Below, one piece after another: positions 1-8,749 of a stretch of 64,000 nt of DNA. Position numbers and translations under genes: made by a program. The stretch is from the NCBI GenBank assembly GCA_023474345.1, contig JAMCXS010000030.1, positions 31,748 to 95,747 of the forward strand. Direction: 5' to 3'. Within the stretch, counting starts at the first letter, position 1. The number at the start of each line of letters is the position of its first letter. Source of the stretch: Acidobacteriota bacterium. Its GTDB lineage: Bacteria > Acidobacteriota > Terriglobia > UBA7540. Under the pieces are notes generated by a model, which was not told where the DNA came from, did not search any database, and saw only the letters and a program-made list of their open reading frames with translations.

Positions 1-114
1 GCCCACTGTTGGAAATCGACAGTCGCCGGCTGCCGGCCGAAACGTCGCCATGCGGAGGGGCATCCAAGAGTGTTACACAACTGTTGTGAATTCAACCGAT
101 CCGTGAGGAGAGAA

Positions 115-1227
115 ATGCCAAACCTGTTTGATCCGCTTACGATCCGCGACTTGACGTTGCGCAACCGCATTGTGGTTTCGCCCATGTGCCAGTATTCAAG
201 CGCCGACGGTTACGCGAACGAATGGCATCTGGTGCACTTGGGCAGCCGGGCGGTAGGCGGCGCCGCGCTGGTAATGACCGAAGCTACCGCAGTCCTTCCG
301 GAAGGGAGGATTAGCCCGCAAGACCTCGGTATCTGGGATGACGGCCACGTCGAAATGCTCGCGCGGATTGTGCGATTTATCCACGAGCGCGGAGCTTTTG
401 CAGGGATGCAACTGGCTCACGCCGGGCGCAAGGCGAGCACCTACACGCCTTGGAAAGGCCAGGGCGCCGTTCCGGAAAACGAGGGTGGCTGGCAAGTGCT
501 AGGTCCCAGCGAAGACCCATTCAGCGAGGATTACCCCAAGCCGCAGCCATTGACGGTAGAGGGCATTCGCCGCGTGACGGCAGCGTTTGCACAGGCGGCG
601 CGGCACGCCCGCCAGGCGGGATTTGATGTGATCGAGATTCACGCCGCACATGGCTACCTGGTCCACGAATTCCTTTCGCCCCTCAGTAATCACCGTCAGG
701 ACCAGTACGGCGGCTCCTTTGAGAATCGTACGCGTCTGGCGCGTGAAGTGGTCGAAGCTGTCCGTAAGACGTGGCCCGAACGCTCGCCGCTATATATTCG
801 AATTTCGGCAACGGATTGGGAAGAAGGCGGATGGGATCCGGCTCAGTCTGTGGAACTTGCCCGGCAGCTTAAAGCGCTGGGAATTGATCTGGTGGATTGC
901 TCTTCGGGCGGGAATCTGTCGCTTGCTCGCATTCCCGCCGGCCCTGGCTTCCAGACACCCTTTGCGGAGCGCATTCGCCGCGAGGCAGGCGTGCTGACTG
1001 GAACGGTCGGGTTCATCACGGCCTCCGCGCAGGCCGACCACATCATTCGGAGCGGCCAAGCGGACCTGGTGCTGCTGGCGCGGGAAATGCTTCGCGATCC
1101 TTATTGGCCGCTAAGAGCCGCGCGCGAACTCGGATATCCCACCACCTGGCCCGTTCAGTACCTGCGTGCCGCGCCACCAGGTTCCGAGCCTCGCCAGCCG
1201 GCCACCGGCTCAAAACCTGGGCGCTAA
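115..1227 (+). CDS. NADH:flavin oxidoreductase, old yellow enzyme (YqjM/NamA class)
   Basis: FMN-dependent ene-reductase reducing activated C=C bonds with NAD(P)H, presumably cytosolic. Family marks are the N-terminal SPMCQYS segment, whose Cys25 and Tyr27 match the flavin-tuning Cys and Tyr of YqjM, a HAGRK motif, the substrate-binding HAAHGYL with paired histidines, and NHRQDQYGGSFENR. The length of 370 residues is usual for the class. The ATG at 115 is preferred over an in-frame GTG at 70 because GAGGAG lies just upstream and the protein then begins like its relatives (MPNLFDPL). The physiological substrate cannot be inferred; the gene stands alone, converging with the polyferredoxin gene. 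Confidence 0.93.
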   Translation: MPNLFDPLTIRDLTLRNRIVVSPMCQYSSADGYANEWHLVHLGSRAVGGAALVMTEATAVLPEGRISPQDLGIWDDGHVEMLARIVRFIHERGAFAGMQLAHAGRKASTYTPWKGQGAVPENEGGWQVLGPSEDPFSEDYPKPQPLTVEGIRRVTAAFAQAARHARQAGFDVIEIHAAHGYLVHEFLSPLSNHRQDQYGGSFENRTRLAREVVEAVRKTWPERSPLYIRISATDWEEGGWDPAQSVELARQLKALGIDLVDCSSGGNLSLARIPAGPGFQTPFAERIRREAGVLTGTVGFITASAQADHIIRSGQADLVLLAREMLRDPYWPLRAARELGYPTTWPVQYLRAAPPGSEPRQPATGSKPGR

Positions 1228-1277
1228 GAGTCTGCGCAGATGGGATGCACTTGCCTGCCGGCTGAGCGCAGGAATTT

Positions 1278-2405
1278 TCAGGGCATGGGATGCTGGGCCT
1301 CGCTAGGATGCGGGATGAGCTGCCGGTAGACGGCGTTGGAAACATGGGATTGCCAGTGGCCTGTGGCTTTGGCGAATCCAACGAGACCGAGGAAAAGCAG
1401 GGCGATCCCGGCAGCCATCGCCCAAGCAGGCAGGCCATTTCTCATTCTTTTTGATTCCAACCGCCTTGGCAATGACATCGCGAGTGCGCTTTCAACAGGG
1501 CACACCGCAACGCATGCCAGGCATCCTGTACACTCAGCCGAGCGGACGCTGCCCAGGCGGTCCACGGGCAGCCACGCAGGGCAAACCTTGGCGCATTTTT
1601 CGCAATCGATGCACGTTTCGGCGTTGCGCCGGATGCGAAGCGGGCTCGCGAGCGAGACCAAACCGAGCAGGGCTCCGTAAGGGCAAAAATAACGGCACCA
1701 GAAGTTTTCTACGAACAGTGACGCCACCACCAGCAGGCTGACCACCACTAGCCCCGTGACTCCCAGGAAGCGGAAAAAGTCGAGCATCTTGACATCAACG
1801 ATCAGCCCGTAGGGGGTGTGCATGAAGTTCGCGATCGCATCCGCCGACATGTCGGCGACGGCCCAGAGGAAGAATCCGAGTAGCAGATACTTGAGCCCGC
1901 GCAAGGGAATGTCCAGCCAGGCTGGCAGACGGAAGTTTCGCCGGAAGATTCTACGCCCGGCGCGCCAGAGATACTCGGAAATCGTTCCCACCGGGCAGAG
2001 CCAACTACAGAATGCCTTGCGGAACAGGAAGGCGATGGAAAGAAAGGCGAGCAGCAGAAACATGGCTGCGGGATGGATGGCTGGAATGTGCCCGGTTGCG
2101 AGCCAGTATTTTAGGTTCATCATTCCGGCAACGGGCAGCCAGCCCTCCACGCCCGCCGGGCGCTTGAGCGAATACGCGGAGCTGGTGACCTCAAATTGGC
2201 GGACCCAGAGATAAAAGTCGCCACCCAACCAGATATTCACCAGCAGAAACACGGCTTGAAAGACGAGGCGAAGCTGCTGCGAATGGTCGTGCGCACGACG
2301 GCGCAGGGACTTCTTCTTCGGCTTGTTCTTCAAAGCCGGCGGTGCCGGATCAGGCGCGATCAACGGATTCGCTGTTGCACTGCCGGAGTGGCTCTGGGGT
2401 ACCAT
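1278..2405 (-). CDS. NapH/MauN-like membrane 4Fe-4S polyferredoxin
   Basis: Integral membrane iron-sulfur protein of the NapH/NosR/CcoG-related group, expected to pass electrons between the quinone pool and a periplasmic or cytosolic acceptor. It has about five hydrophobic helices. Two CxxxCP motifs follow helices (Cys133/137 in CSWLCPVG and Cys237/241 in CRYFCPYG). Two ferredoxin-type clusters follow: Cys265/268/271/275 and Cys292/295/298/302. The N-terminal 40 residues are Pro- and Lys-rich and cytosolic. No nitrate, nitrous oxide or methylamine genes lie nearby, so the partner is unknown. The 273 bp upstream is shared with the divergent module starting at 2679. Confidence 0.88.
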   Translation of the reverse strand: MVPQSHSGSATANPLIAPDPAPPALKNKPKKKSLRRRAHDHSQQLRLVFQAVFLLVNIWLGGDFYLWVRQFEVTSSAYSLKRPAGVEGWLPVAGMMNLKYWLATGHIPAIHPAAMFLLLAFLSIAFLFRKAFCSWLCPVGTISEYLWRAGRRIFRRNFRLPAWLDIPLRGLKYLLLGFFLWAVADMSADAIANFMHTPYGLIVDVKMLDFFRFLGVTGLVVVSLLVVASLFVENFWCRYFCPYGALLGLVSLASPLRIRRNAETCIDCEKCAKVCPAWLPVDRLGSVRSAECTGCLACVAVCPVESALAMSLPRRLESKRMRNGLPAWAMAAGIALLFLGLVGFAKATGHWQSHVSNAVYRQLIPHPSEAQHPMP

Positions 2406-2641
2406 AACGTTTCCTCAAGAAGAAACAATAAAGGACTCGCTCGCTACGGAATGTGACTTTCGTCACAGCAAAGCGGCTGAGGGATTGCCGATAATCACTA
2501 TGAGATCCTTCTCCGGAAGGACGGTAGCGACCTTGAGAGTTTTCCGACGGCAGGTGATGTGTAGAGCGAGGATCGCGGTGACGGTGAGAAAAAGTTTTTA
2601 TAGTTGTAACTACAATTATTTGTTTGCGTCTAAGACGATCT

Positions 2642-2663
2642 GTAGTGGTAATATTGCCACTAC
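2642..2663. promoter_or_regulatory. 22-bp near-perfect palindrome upstream of the small-protein/AAA+ module
   Basis: The 22-bp sequence beginning GTAGTGG and ending CCACTAC is an inverted repeat with one mismatched pair. It ends 15 bp before the ATG at 2679. A second, shorter dyad (TTGTA-AC-TACAA) lies about 35 bp upstream in an AT-rich stretch (2589-2630) that probably holds the promoter. The position suggests a repressor operator or a 5' UTR hairpin. It also starts with GTAG and ends with CTAC like the REP elements elsewhere in the window, but its perfect centre is unlike theirs. The regulator is unknown. Confidence 0.5.
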
Positions 2664-2678
2664 GAGGTGAGGCCACGG

Positions 2679-3101
2679 ATGGCCTTTATACGGAAACGCG
2701 GCCAGTGTTATTATCTGGTGCACAACGTACGGAAAGGAGGCCGCGTACGGCAGTTGCACTTGGCGCGGCTGGGCCGGCGTCCTCATATCAGTGACGATGT
2801 GATTCGGGGAGTTGCTTCCCGGCATCCCTTTGTGGATGTGGATTGGAAAGGGCTGCGGCAGAAGGCTTCCCAAGAGTTGATTAGGCCTTTTGAAAACGAC
2901 TCGCGATATCTGCACGACCTGCTTGCCAGCATACACAACCTCCACCTGGATATTGGTGACCTGCACCTACCCGTTCTCGCGATGACGCAAGATCGTGAGC
3001 TGGTGAGGCAATTGGCTTCCAGCCTGAAGCTGTTGCGTTCGACACTCGACGTGAAACTCAGTCAACTGCGGCGAAGCAAAGCGCAGGCTTATTCCGCATG
3101 A
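2679..3101 (+). CDS. Small protein of unknown function, partner of the AAA+ ATPase gene
   Basis: 140 residues, not recognised. The N-terminal 30 residues are basic and aromatic (FIRKRGQCYYLVHNVR, then GGRVRQLHLARLGR), a pattern reminiscent of the start of some transposase-like or DNA-binding proteins. The remainder is helical and leucine-rich. The ATG at 2679 follows GAGGTGAGG at good spacing; an in-frame GTG at 2667 is less likely. The AAA+ gene starts 18 bp after its stop, so the two are probably co-transcribed. A role as adaptor or substrate-recruiting factor for the ATPase would fit, but that is inference from adjacency only. Confidence 0.72.
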   Translation: MAFIRKRGQCYYLVHNVRKGGRVRQLHLARLGRRPHISDDVIRGVASRHPFVDVDWKGLRQKASQELIRPFENDSRYLHDLLASIHNLHLDIGDLHLPVLAMTQDRELVRQLASSLKLLRSTLDVKLSQLRRSKAQAYSA

Positions 3102-3119
3102 GTCAGGGAGGGAAATGCC

Positions 3120-4232
3120 ATGAGCGCATTCCAAACGGTGCTTGATCCGACGCTCCATAGCCCGGAGGTTAGAGAGTTTGAACGGGCGTTGGGGCGGCGC
3201 GTGGTCGGTCAGGGGCGAGCCATTCGGCGCCTGGCACGAATTTACCAGGTTTACAAGGCGGGGCTTTCAGTGCCGGGACGACCACTGGCCAACCTGCTGT
3301 TCCTGGGGCCGACCGGTTCCGGCAAGACACGGCTGGTGGAAGCGGCCGGGGAGGTGTTGTTTGGTAATGCCCGTGCAGTTCTCAAGATCGATTGCGCGGA
3401 GTTTCAGCACAGCCATGAAATCGCCAAGCTGATCGGTTCGCCGCCTGGCTACCTGGGCCACCGTGAGACGCAACCGCTGATTACGCAGGAGACCTTGGAG
3501 GAACATTACACGCAAACCACGAAGCTTTCCTTCGTGCTTTTCGACGAGATCGAAAAGGCTTCCGATGCGCTCTGGCACCTGCTGCTGGGTATCCTGGACA
3601 AAGCCACCTTGACGCTCGGTGACAACCGGAAGGTAGATTTTTCCCGCGCGATCATTTTCCTTACCTCGAACCTCGGCTCCCAGGAGGTTTCCAGACTGAT
3701 GACAGGCGGCATGGGGTTCTCCTCGGCATCGAGTGTAGAGGATGAGGATCTCGACCACAAAATCTATCAAGTGGCCATGGAGGCGGCGCGGCGGAAGTTC
3801 TCGCCGGAGTTTATGAACCGCATCGACAAAGTCATCGTTTTCCGGTCCTTGCGGCGCGAGCATCTGGAAAAGATCCTGGACATCGAACTCGCCAACGTGC
3901 AGGACCGGATTATCAGCGCCGCGCCGGGGAACCAGTTTGTCTTCAAATGCACGGCGGCGGCCCGCGAACTGCTGCTCCGCGAGGGCACTGATCCCCATTT
4001 CGGCGCGCGCCACCTGAAGCGGGCCATCGAACGCCACCTGGTCTTTCCGCTCTCGAATCTGCTGGCGACCAAACAGATTCGCCTGGGAGACTTGATCAGC
4101 GTCGATGCGAACCCGGCAAGTTCAAAACTGACTTTTGCGCGGGAAGAGCAGGGAGTTCTGGTGGGAGCGGCGGCAGCAACTTCCAAGCAGATGGCTCTGG
4201 TGCCGGTCTCAACCGGGCCAGTGGCTGGGTAG
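3120..4232 (+). CDS. Stand-alone ClpB/ClpA D2-like AAA+ ATPase
   Basis: One AAA+ module of the Clp/Hsp100 second-domain type. Visible elements in order: Walker A GPTGSGKT (63-70), pore loop with Tyr111 in SPPGYLGHRE, Walker B VLFDEIEKA (139-147), sensor 1 Asn184 in FLTSNLGS, arginine finger Arg234 in FMNRIDK, sensor 2 Arg297 in FGARHLKR, and a small C-terminal D2-type subdomain. The N-domain, the first ATPase ring, the middle coiled coil and a ClpP-binding IGF/L loop are not evident, so this is not ordinary ClpA, ClpB or ClpX. It is probably a ring-forming threading ATPase for a specialised client. It follows the small unknown gene by 18 bp. Residues after about 335 look unstructured. Confidence 0.85.
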   Translation: MSAFQTVLDPTLHSPEVREFERALGRRVVGQGRAIRRLARIYQVYKAGLSVPGRPLANLLFLGPTGSGKTRLVEAAGEVLFGNARAVLKIDCAEFQHSHEIAKLIGSPPGYLGHRETQPLITQETLEEHYTQTTKLSFVLFDEIEKASDALWHLLLGILDKATLTLGDNRKVDFSRAIIFLTSNLGSQEVSRLMTGGMGFSSASSVEDEDLDHKIYQVAMEAARRKFSPEFMNRIDKVIVFRSLRREHLEKILDIELANVQDRIISAAPGNQFVFKCTAAARELLLREGTDPHFGARHLKRAIERHLVFPLSNLLATKQIRLGDLISVDANPASSKLTFAREEQGVLVGAAAATSKQMALVPVSTGPVAG

Positions 4233-4376
4233 GCTCTTGCCGTGCGAATCTCCGGCGATTAATGAAAGACAACTGCGGTGGGGCAAACCTGCCGCTGTGG
4301 TGCTCGAATGCCGCGATAATCGTAGTGGGGGCTTCATGCCACCAGCGCGCTATTACGGCCGAACGGTGAAGAGGTG

Positions 4377-6302
4377 TCAGAAGTCGATAAGGCGTTTGGG
4401 AGGCAGCGCGGCGCGAATCGCGTTCAGGATGGCCAAAAGGTCGATGACCTCCTGCGTAATGGCTCCGGCAACAGGGGACAGATAGCCAGCGGCGGCAACC
4501 AGCATGCCGAGGATGCTCAAAGCCATCCCTCCGACTGCGCTTTGCAGGGCAATCGAGCGCATGCGTATGGCGATGTGAAAAAACTCATCTACCTTTTCAA
4601 GCGAAGCATCCATGATCACGGCGCCCGCTGATTCCGTGGTGATATCACTGTGATGCCCGAAAGCGAGTCCGACTGACGCCGTCATAAGGGCGGGAGCATC
4701 GTTGATGCCATCGCCGAGGAAAAGAGTCTTTTCTTTCCGGGTGACTTCGCGAACCAGTGTGACTTTTTCTTCCGGGCTTTGAGAAGCGTAGACTTCGTTC
4801 ACTCCCACGAGATCGGCCAGATATTTCACCTCGCTTTCGCGGTCGCCAGAAACCAGCATCAGGCGGTCAAAAGCGTGTTTGCGGCCAAGGTGCTCCACGA
4901 AAGACTTACTTTCCCGGCGCGGCGCGTCATGGAAGACGTAAGTGGCGGCGTAAGAGCCGTCGATCGCGATCTCGCACGCAAGGCCCGACGCGACCCGTGG
5001 CAGGAGGGATTCCGATACGCCCAATTCTTTGAGCAGAGTAGCGCGGCTGGTAATGCGGATTGCCCTTCCTAGGACGATGCCTTGAAGGCCCCGGCCCGGC
5101 GCCTCGCTGATTTTGGCGGCGTTTTCAAGGGGCAAATGCAGCTCGCGCGCAGCATTCAGGATGGCCCGGGCAAGCGGGTGTTTGGAATATTGCTCCAGAC
5201 TGGCCACTAGCTTGAGTACTTCGGTTTCATCGAAGCCGGGCGCAACAATCTGCTGGGTTAGTTGCGGAAGCCCGTACGTGAGCGTGCCGGTCTTGTCAAA
5301 GATGATGGTGCGGCAGGTATCCAGTTGCTCAAGCACCGAAGGGTCTTTGACCACGATGCCCCGGCGGGCCGAGAGCGAGACAGCGCCAATGATGCTGACG
5401 GGAATAGCAATCAGCAGGGGACAAGGAGTTGCGATCACCAGCACGGCCAGGAAGCGGATGGCCTGGCCGCTCACGAACCACGCTACGAGCGCCAAGGCGA
5501 CGGCGATCGGCGTATAATAAGCTCCCAGTTGATCACCCAGGCGGCGGATGCGCGGGCGTTTCTGCTGGGCAGTTTGCATCACCCGCATGATCATCGCGTA
5601 ACGCGAATCCACCGGCAATTTTTCTGCCTTAATGATCAGAGCCTCCTCGCCGTTGATCGCACCCGATAAGACTTCTGCGCCGGGCGTCTTGGAGATCTCA
5701 AACGGCTCGCCGGTCAAGTAGGACTCATCCATGATGCCGTGGCCATCAATGACGACGCCATCCACGGGGCAGATTTCATGAGGATAGATTACCAGCGTGT
5801 CTCCGATGCCGATGTCGTCAAGTTTGACGTCGGAAATCCCTCCCTTCTGTTTGCGGTGCGCGACGCTGGGCACACGTTTGGCCAGCGCCTCCAATACTGA
5901 CGAGGCGCTGCGAACCGCATAAGCTTCCAAAACATTGCCACCGGAGAGCATCAGAACTACCAGCGTCCCGGCCAGGTATTGCCCCAGAATCACTGATACT
6001 ACAATCGAGAGACCTGCAAGCAGATCAGAGCCGAATTCTTTGCGCAACGTTTTCACCGCCAGGCCGTATACAAGAGGCGTACCACCTAGAAACAAGGCAG
6101 CAAAAAGGGGAATGTCATAGGTTAGTTGCGAGGAGTTCAGAAGAAACCGAAAAATAAGGTGAATCGCGATACCGGCAAGCGCGACGCCGGCAACGGCGGT
6201 TTCTACGGAGTGCTTCTTCACAGGGAAAGAAGACTTTTGACCTTTTGCGAGTTTCACTTTGTCCTTTTTCTGCATCGTAGGGTACCATTGTTCTTTTTTC
6301 AA
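4377..6302 (-). CDS. P1B-type heavy-metal ATPase with a TPC metal-site motif
   Basis: Membrane metal-efflux ATPase. It shows TGEP (197-200), phosphorylated Asp336 in DKTGTLT, the HPLARA nucleotide-domain motif and the hinge GDGINDAP. There is no N-terminal CxxC metal-binding domain; the first 35 residues are Lys-rich. The transmembrane metal-site motif reads Thr292-Pro-Cys-Pro rather than CPC (copper, zinc) or SPC (cobalt). TPC forms are assigned to less-studied P1B subgroups, some linked to iron or nickel, so metal specificity is open. No C-terminal hemerythrin domain and no adjacent metal-responsive regulator are seen. ATG at 6302, with an alternative in-frame Met at residue 10. Confidence 0.9.
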   Translation of the reverse strand: MKKEQWYPTMQKKDKVKLAKGQKSSFPVKKHSVETAVAGVALAGIAIHLIFRFLLNSSQLTYDIPLFAALFLGGTPLVYGLAVKTLRKEFGSDLLAGLSIVVSVILGQYLAGTLVVLMLSGGNVLEAYAVRSASSVLEALAKRVPSVAHRKQKGGISDVKLDDIGIGDTLVIYPHEICPVDGVVIDGHGIMDESYLTGEPFEISKTPGAEVLSGAINGEEALIIKAEKLPVDSRYAMIMRVMQTAQQKRPRIRRLGDQLGAYYTPIAVALALVAWFVSGQAIRFLAVLVIATPCPLLIAIPVSIIGAVSLSARRGIVVKDPSVLEQLDTCRTIIFDKTGTLTYGLPQLTQQIVAPGFDETEVLKLVASLEQYSKHPLARAILNAARELHLPLENAAKISEAPGRGLQGIVLGRAIRITSRATLLKELGVSESLLPRVASGLACEIAIDGSYAATYVFHDAPRRESKSFVEHLGRKHAFDRLMLVSGDRESEVKYLADLVGVNEVYASQSPEEKVTLVREVTRKEKTLFLGDGINDAPALMTASVGLAFGHHSDITTESAGAVIMDASLEKVDEFFHIAIRMRSIALQSAVGGMALSILGMLVAAAGYLSPVAGAITQEVIDLLAILNAIRAALPPKRLIDF

Positions 6303-6603
6303 CCCTTTCCGTTACGCGTTCGATTAAGGTTGAGCCTACATGGCAGAGATGCCGGGTGCCGCGTGGGGGGAAGAACGATTCTTTGAAGGCCTTACCGAAC
6401 CTATTCACAAGTTGTCAATTGCCGTATGCAATAACTTATGTACCTCGGACCGACGGGGAGCTTTGACAGGAGGCTTTTCATGGTTTGAATGGTAGCGTAG
6501 AATACCATAGAAGGATGTTTGCCCTGCACGTGGGCGACCGTGTTAGTTGGGTTGTGAGGGAGGAAAAGAGCTCGGTGTAGCGAGCAGGTGGGCGGAAACG
6601 ACG
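6303..6603. other. Divergent intergenic region between the metal ATPase and ffh
   Basis: About 300 bp holding the start regions of two divergent genes. I see no RNA gene, repeat or clear operator. An AT-richer part around 6395-6440 is the likeliest promoter zone. The SRP RNA gene, sometimes near ffh, is not here. Confidence 0.4.
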
Positions 6604-7953
6604 ATGTTTGAAGCGCTCCAAGATAAATTTCAGCAAGCGTTTAAAACTCTCCGAGGCCGGGGAACGCTGACTCCGGAGACGATTGACGAAACGCTGCGCG
6701 ACGTGCGCATGGCGTTGCTGGAAGCTGACGTCAACTTCAATGTGGTGAAAGCCTTGCTCGAAAGGGTTCGCGTGCGGGCTCTGGGCGGGGAAATCGGGGC
6801 CAGCTTCACGCCGGCCCAGGAAGTGGTGCGCATCGTTCGTGATGAGCTGGTTGAAATTCTGGGGCATGACGCTTCGCTGCTGACGTTCTCCAAAGAGTAT
6901 CCCAGCGTTTTGCTCATCGTAGGTTTGCAAGGTTCCGGGAAGACCACGAGTTCCGGGAAGCTGGCGCTGTGGCTTGCGAAGCGGAAAAAACGCCCCATGC
7001 TGGTGTCGACCGACGTATATCGACCAGCAGCGCGGGAACAACTGGCCGTGATCGCGAAAGAGGTCGGAATTCCTTGCTTCGCGGGCGATGGGATTGATTC
7101 TCCCGTGGAATTGGCGCTGGCCGCTCGGAAAGACGCTGCTGACCGCGGTCATGACGTTCTGATTGTCGACACGGCGGGGCGGTTGCATATTGACGAAGCC
7201 CTGATGCAGGAAGTTGCCGAGCTGCGCACGCGCCTGCGTCCCAGTGAGGTGCTGTTGGTGGCCGACGCGATGGTGGGGCAGGACGCAGTGAGAAGCGCGC
7301 AGGAATTCCATGAACGTCTGGGAACCAGCGGCGTGATATTGACCAAGCTGGACGGAGACGCGCGCGGTGGGGCGGCTCTCAGTATCCGTCACGTAACCGG
7401 ACAGCCGATCAAGTTTATTGGCGTGGGGGAAAAGTACGATGCCCTTGAGGTCTTTTATCCGGACCGCATTGTTTCGCGTATCCTGGGAATGGGAGATCTC
7501 CTTTCTCTGATTGAGAAAGCCGAAGAGGCAATCGACAAGAAGAAAGCCCTGGAGGTGCATCGCAAGCTTCAGACCGACACGTTTTCGCTGGCCGATTTCC
7601 GCGACCAGTTGCGGCAGATGCGTTCCCTTGGCCCGCTCGATCAGATGTTGGGGATGCTGCCGAAAGTGGGCATGTTCCGGGACGCGGGCAAGGTGCATGT
7701 GGAGGAAAAGGAACTGGTGCGGATCGAGGCGATTATCAATTCCATGACGGCGAAAGAACGTGAGAGGCATGAAATCATCAATGGCAAACGCCGAAAACGA
7801 ATTGCCCGAGGGAGCGGAACCAGTGTCCAGCAGGTGAACCAGGTGTTGAAGCAGTACGTCCAAATGCGAAAGATGATGAAATCTATGACCCGGGGGCTGC
7901 TGGGGAAGCATTTGAATCGCTTCAAGATTCCGGTGGGCTCGTCAGGGCTCTAA
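6604..7953 (+). CDS. ffh: Signal recognition particle GTPase Ffh
   Basis: Binds signal sequences of nascent membrane proteins and, with SRP RNA and FtsY, delivers ribosomes to the membrane. The 449 residues show the N-domain helical bundle, the G-domain with P-loop GLQGSGKTT, DTAGRL and TKLDGDARGG, and a methionine-rich M-domain ending in KRRKRIARGSGTSVQQVN, which binds SRP RNA. The ATG at 6604 gives the family-typical start MFEALQDKF; an upstream in-frame start at 6547 would add an unsupported 19-residue extension. It heads the conserved block ffh-rpsP-khpA-rimM-trmD-rplS. Unlike many homologues it lacks a long glycine/methionine tail. Confidence 0.97.
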   Translation: MFEALQDKFQQAFKTLRGRGTLTPETIDETLRDVRMALLEADVNFNVVKALLERVRVRALGGEIGASFTPAQEVVRIVRDELVEILGHDASLLTFSKEYPSVLLIVGLQGSGKTTSSGKLALWLAKRKKRPMLVSTDVYRPAAREQLAVIAKEVGIPCFAGDGIDSPVELALAARKDAADRGHDVLIVDTAGRLHIDEALMQEVAELRTRLRPSEVLLVADAMVGQDAVRSAQEFHERLGTSGVILTKLDGDARGGAALSIRHVTGQPIKFIGVGEKYDALEVFYPDRIVSRILGMGDLLSLIEKAEEAIDKKKALEVHRKLQTDTFSLADFRDQLRQMRSLGPLDQMLGMLPKVGMFRDAGKVHVEEKELVRIEAIINSMTAKERERHEIINGKRRKRIARGSGTSVQQVNQVLKQYVQMRKMMKSMTRGLLGKHLNRFKIPVGSSGL

Positions 7954-8082
7954 GCGATTTTGTTATGACGGTTTGGATTTCAGACTATTCGGAAAGGATT
8001 AACGGGTGGATTTCAGGATGAGTTATCGAGTGAGAAGCTCTCCCGAGGTGACCACCTAAATTTTGGGCTTAAGGGAGGAAGA

Positions 8083-8328
8083 TTGTTAAGAATACGGCTG
8101 GCTCGGACAGGAGCTAGGAAAAAACCGAGTTACAGAATTGTTGTTATTGAGCGTGAACGCGCTCGCGACGGCGGATTTGTGGAGATTTTAGGGCAATATA
8201 ACCCGCGGCGCGAGCCTGTGGAGCTGACGGTCAAGCAGGATCGCGTGAACTACTGGTTGGGCCGTGGTGCGCAGCCCTCCGAGACGGTTCGGAGCCTCCT
8301 TAAAAGAACAGAGCAGGCACAAGGCTAG
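8083..8328 (+). CDS. rpsP: 30S ribosomal protein S16
   Basis: Small-subunit assembly protein that binds 16S rRNA. The 81-residue sequence carries the S16 signature at the N-terminus (LRIRLARTGARKKPSYRIVV) and the GQYNPR segment. The start is a TTG at 8083 with AAGGGAGGAA immediately upstream; no ATG would keep the conserved first strand, so the unusual start is well supported. It lies in the ffh-rplS block about 130 bp after ffh. Confidence 0.96.
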   Translation: MLRIRLARTGARKKPSYRIVVIERERARDGGFVEILGQYNPRREPVELTVKQDRVNYWLGRGAQPSETVRSLLKRTEQAQG

Positions 8329-8440
8329 GACAGGTCCCGGAGCTTGGACCCACTACGCCGCGCGGTTAAAAGTCGTGACTTGTTGAGCACTCTTTCGTTA
8401 GGGGCGGGAGTACGAAACGCAGTATGGCAGGAGGGACCAA

Positions 8441-8677
8441 GTGGAGATGAAGGATCTGATTGCGGAAATAGCGAAGGCGCTTGTGGATAATCCTGACCAA
8501 GTGTCTGTCCGGCCTGTGGAGGGAGAACAGATCACGGTCTTGGAGCTTCGGGTTCACCCGTCAGACCTGGGGAAAGTTATCGGCAAGCAGGGTCGAACGG
8601 CGCGTTCGATTCGGACGATTCTTGGGGCTGCGGGGATGAAGCTCAAGAAGCGTTTTACCCTGGAAATATTGGAGTAG
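8441..8677 (+). CDS. khpA: KH-domain RNA-binding protein KhpA (YlqC)
   Basis: Small KH-domain protein of 78 residues with the RNA-binding loop [12 protein letters not shown], matching the GxxG of KH folds. It acts with ribosome or small-RNA metabolism in other bacteria, often as a KhpA-KhpB pair. The start is either GTG at 8441 or ATG at 8447; GGAGGG at 8430-8435 is better spaced for the GTG. Its place between rpsP and rimM is the standard one. Confidence 0.94.
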   Translation: MEMKDLIAEIAKALVDNPDQVSVRPVEGEQITVLELRVHPSDLGKVIGKQGRTARSIRTILGAAGMKLKKRFTLEILE

Positions 8678-8749
8678 GGGATTCCCGGCGTTCCTCGCAA
8701 TCAGCACGGTGAGCAGCCAGGCGGAAGAAAGCCTGCGCCCTCGAGCGGC

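Noticed and set aside
3..89. Open frame ending TGA at 87-89 as the 3' end of an upstream gene
   Set aside because: Only 28 codons are visible and no family feature can be seen.
4321..4346. GTAG followed by a weak hairpin between the AAA+ and metal ATPase genes
   Set aside because: The stem is only four bases with mismatches; not a convincing REP unit.
6478..7911. 477-codon minus-strand ORF opposite ffh
   Set aside because: Antisense shadow of a certain gene; His- and Gln-rich composition without motifs.
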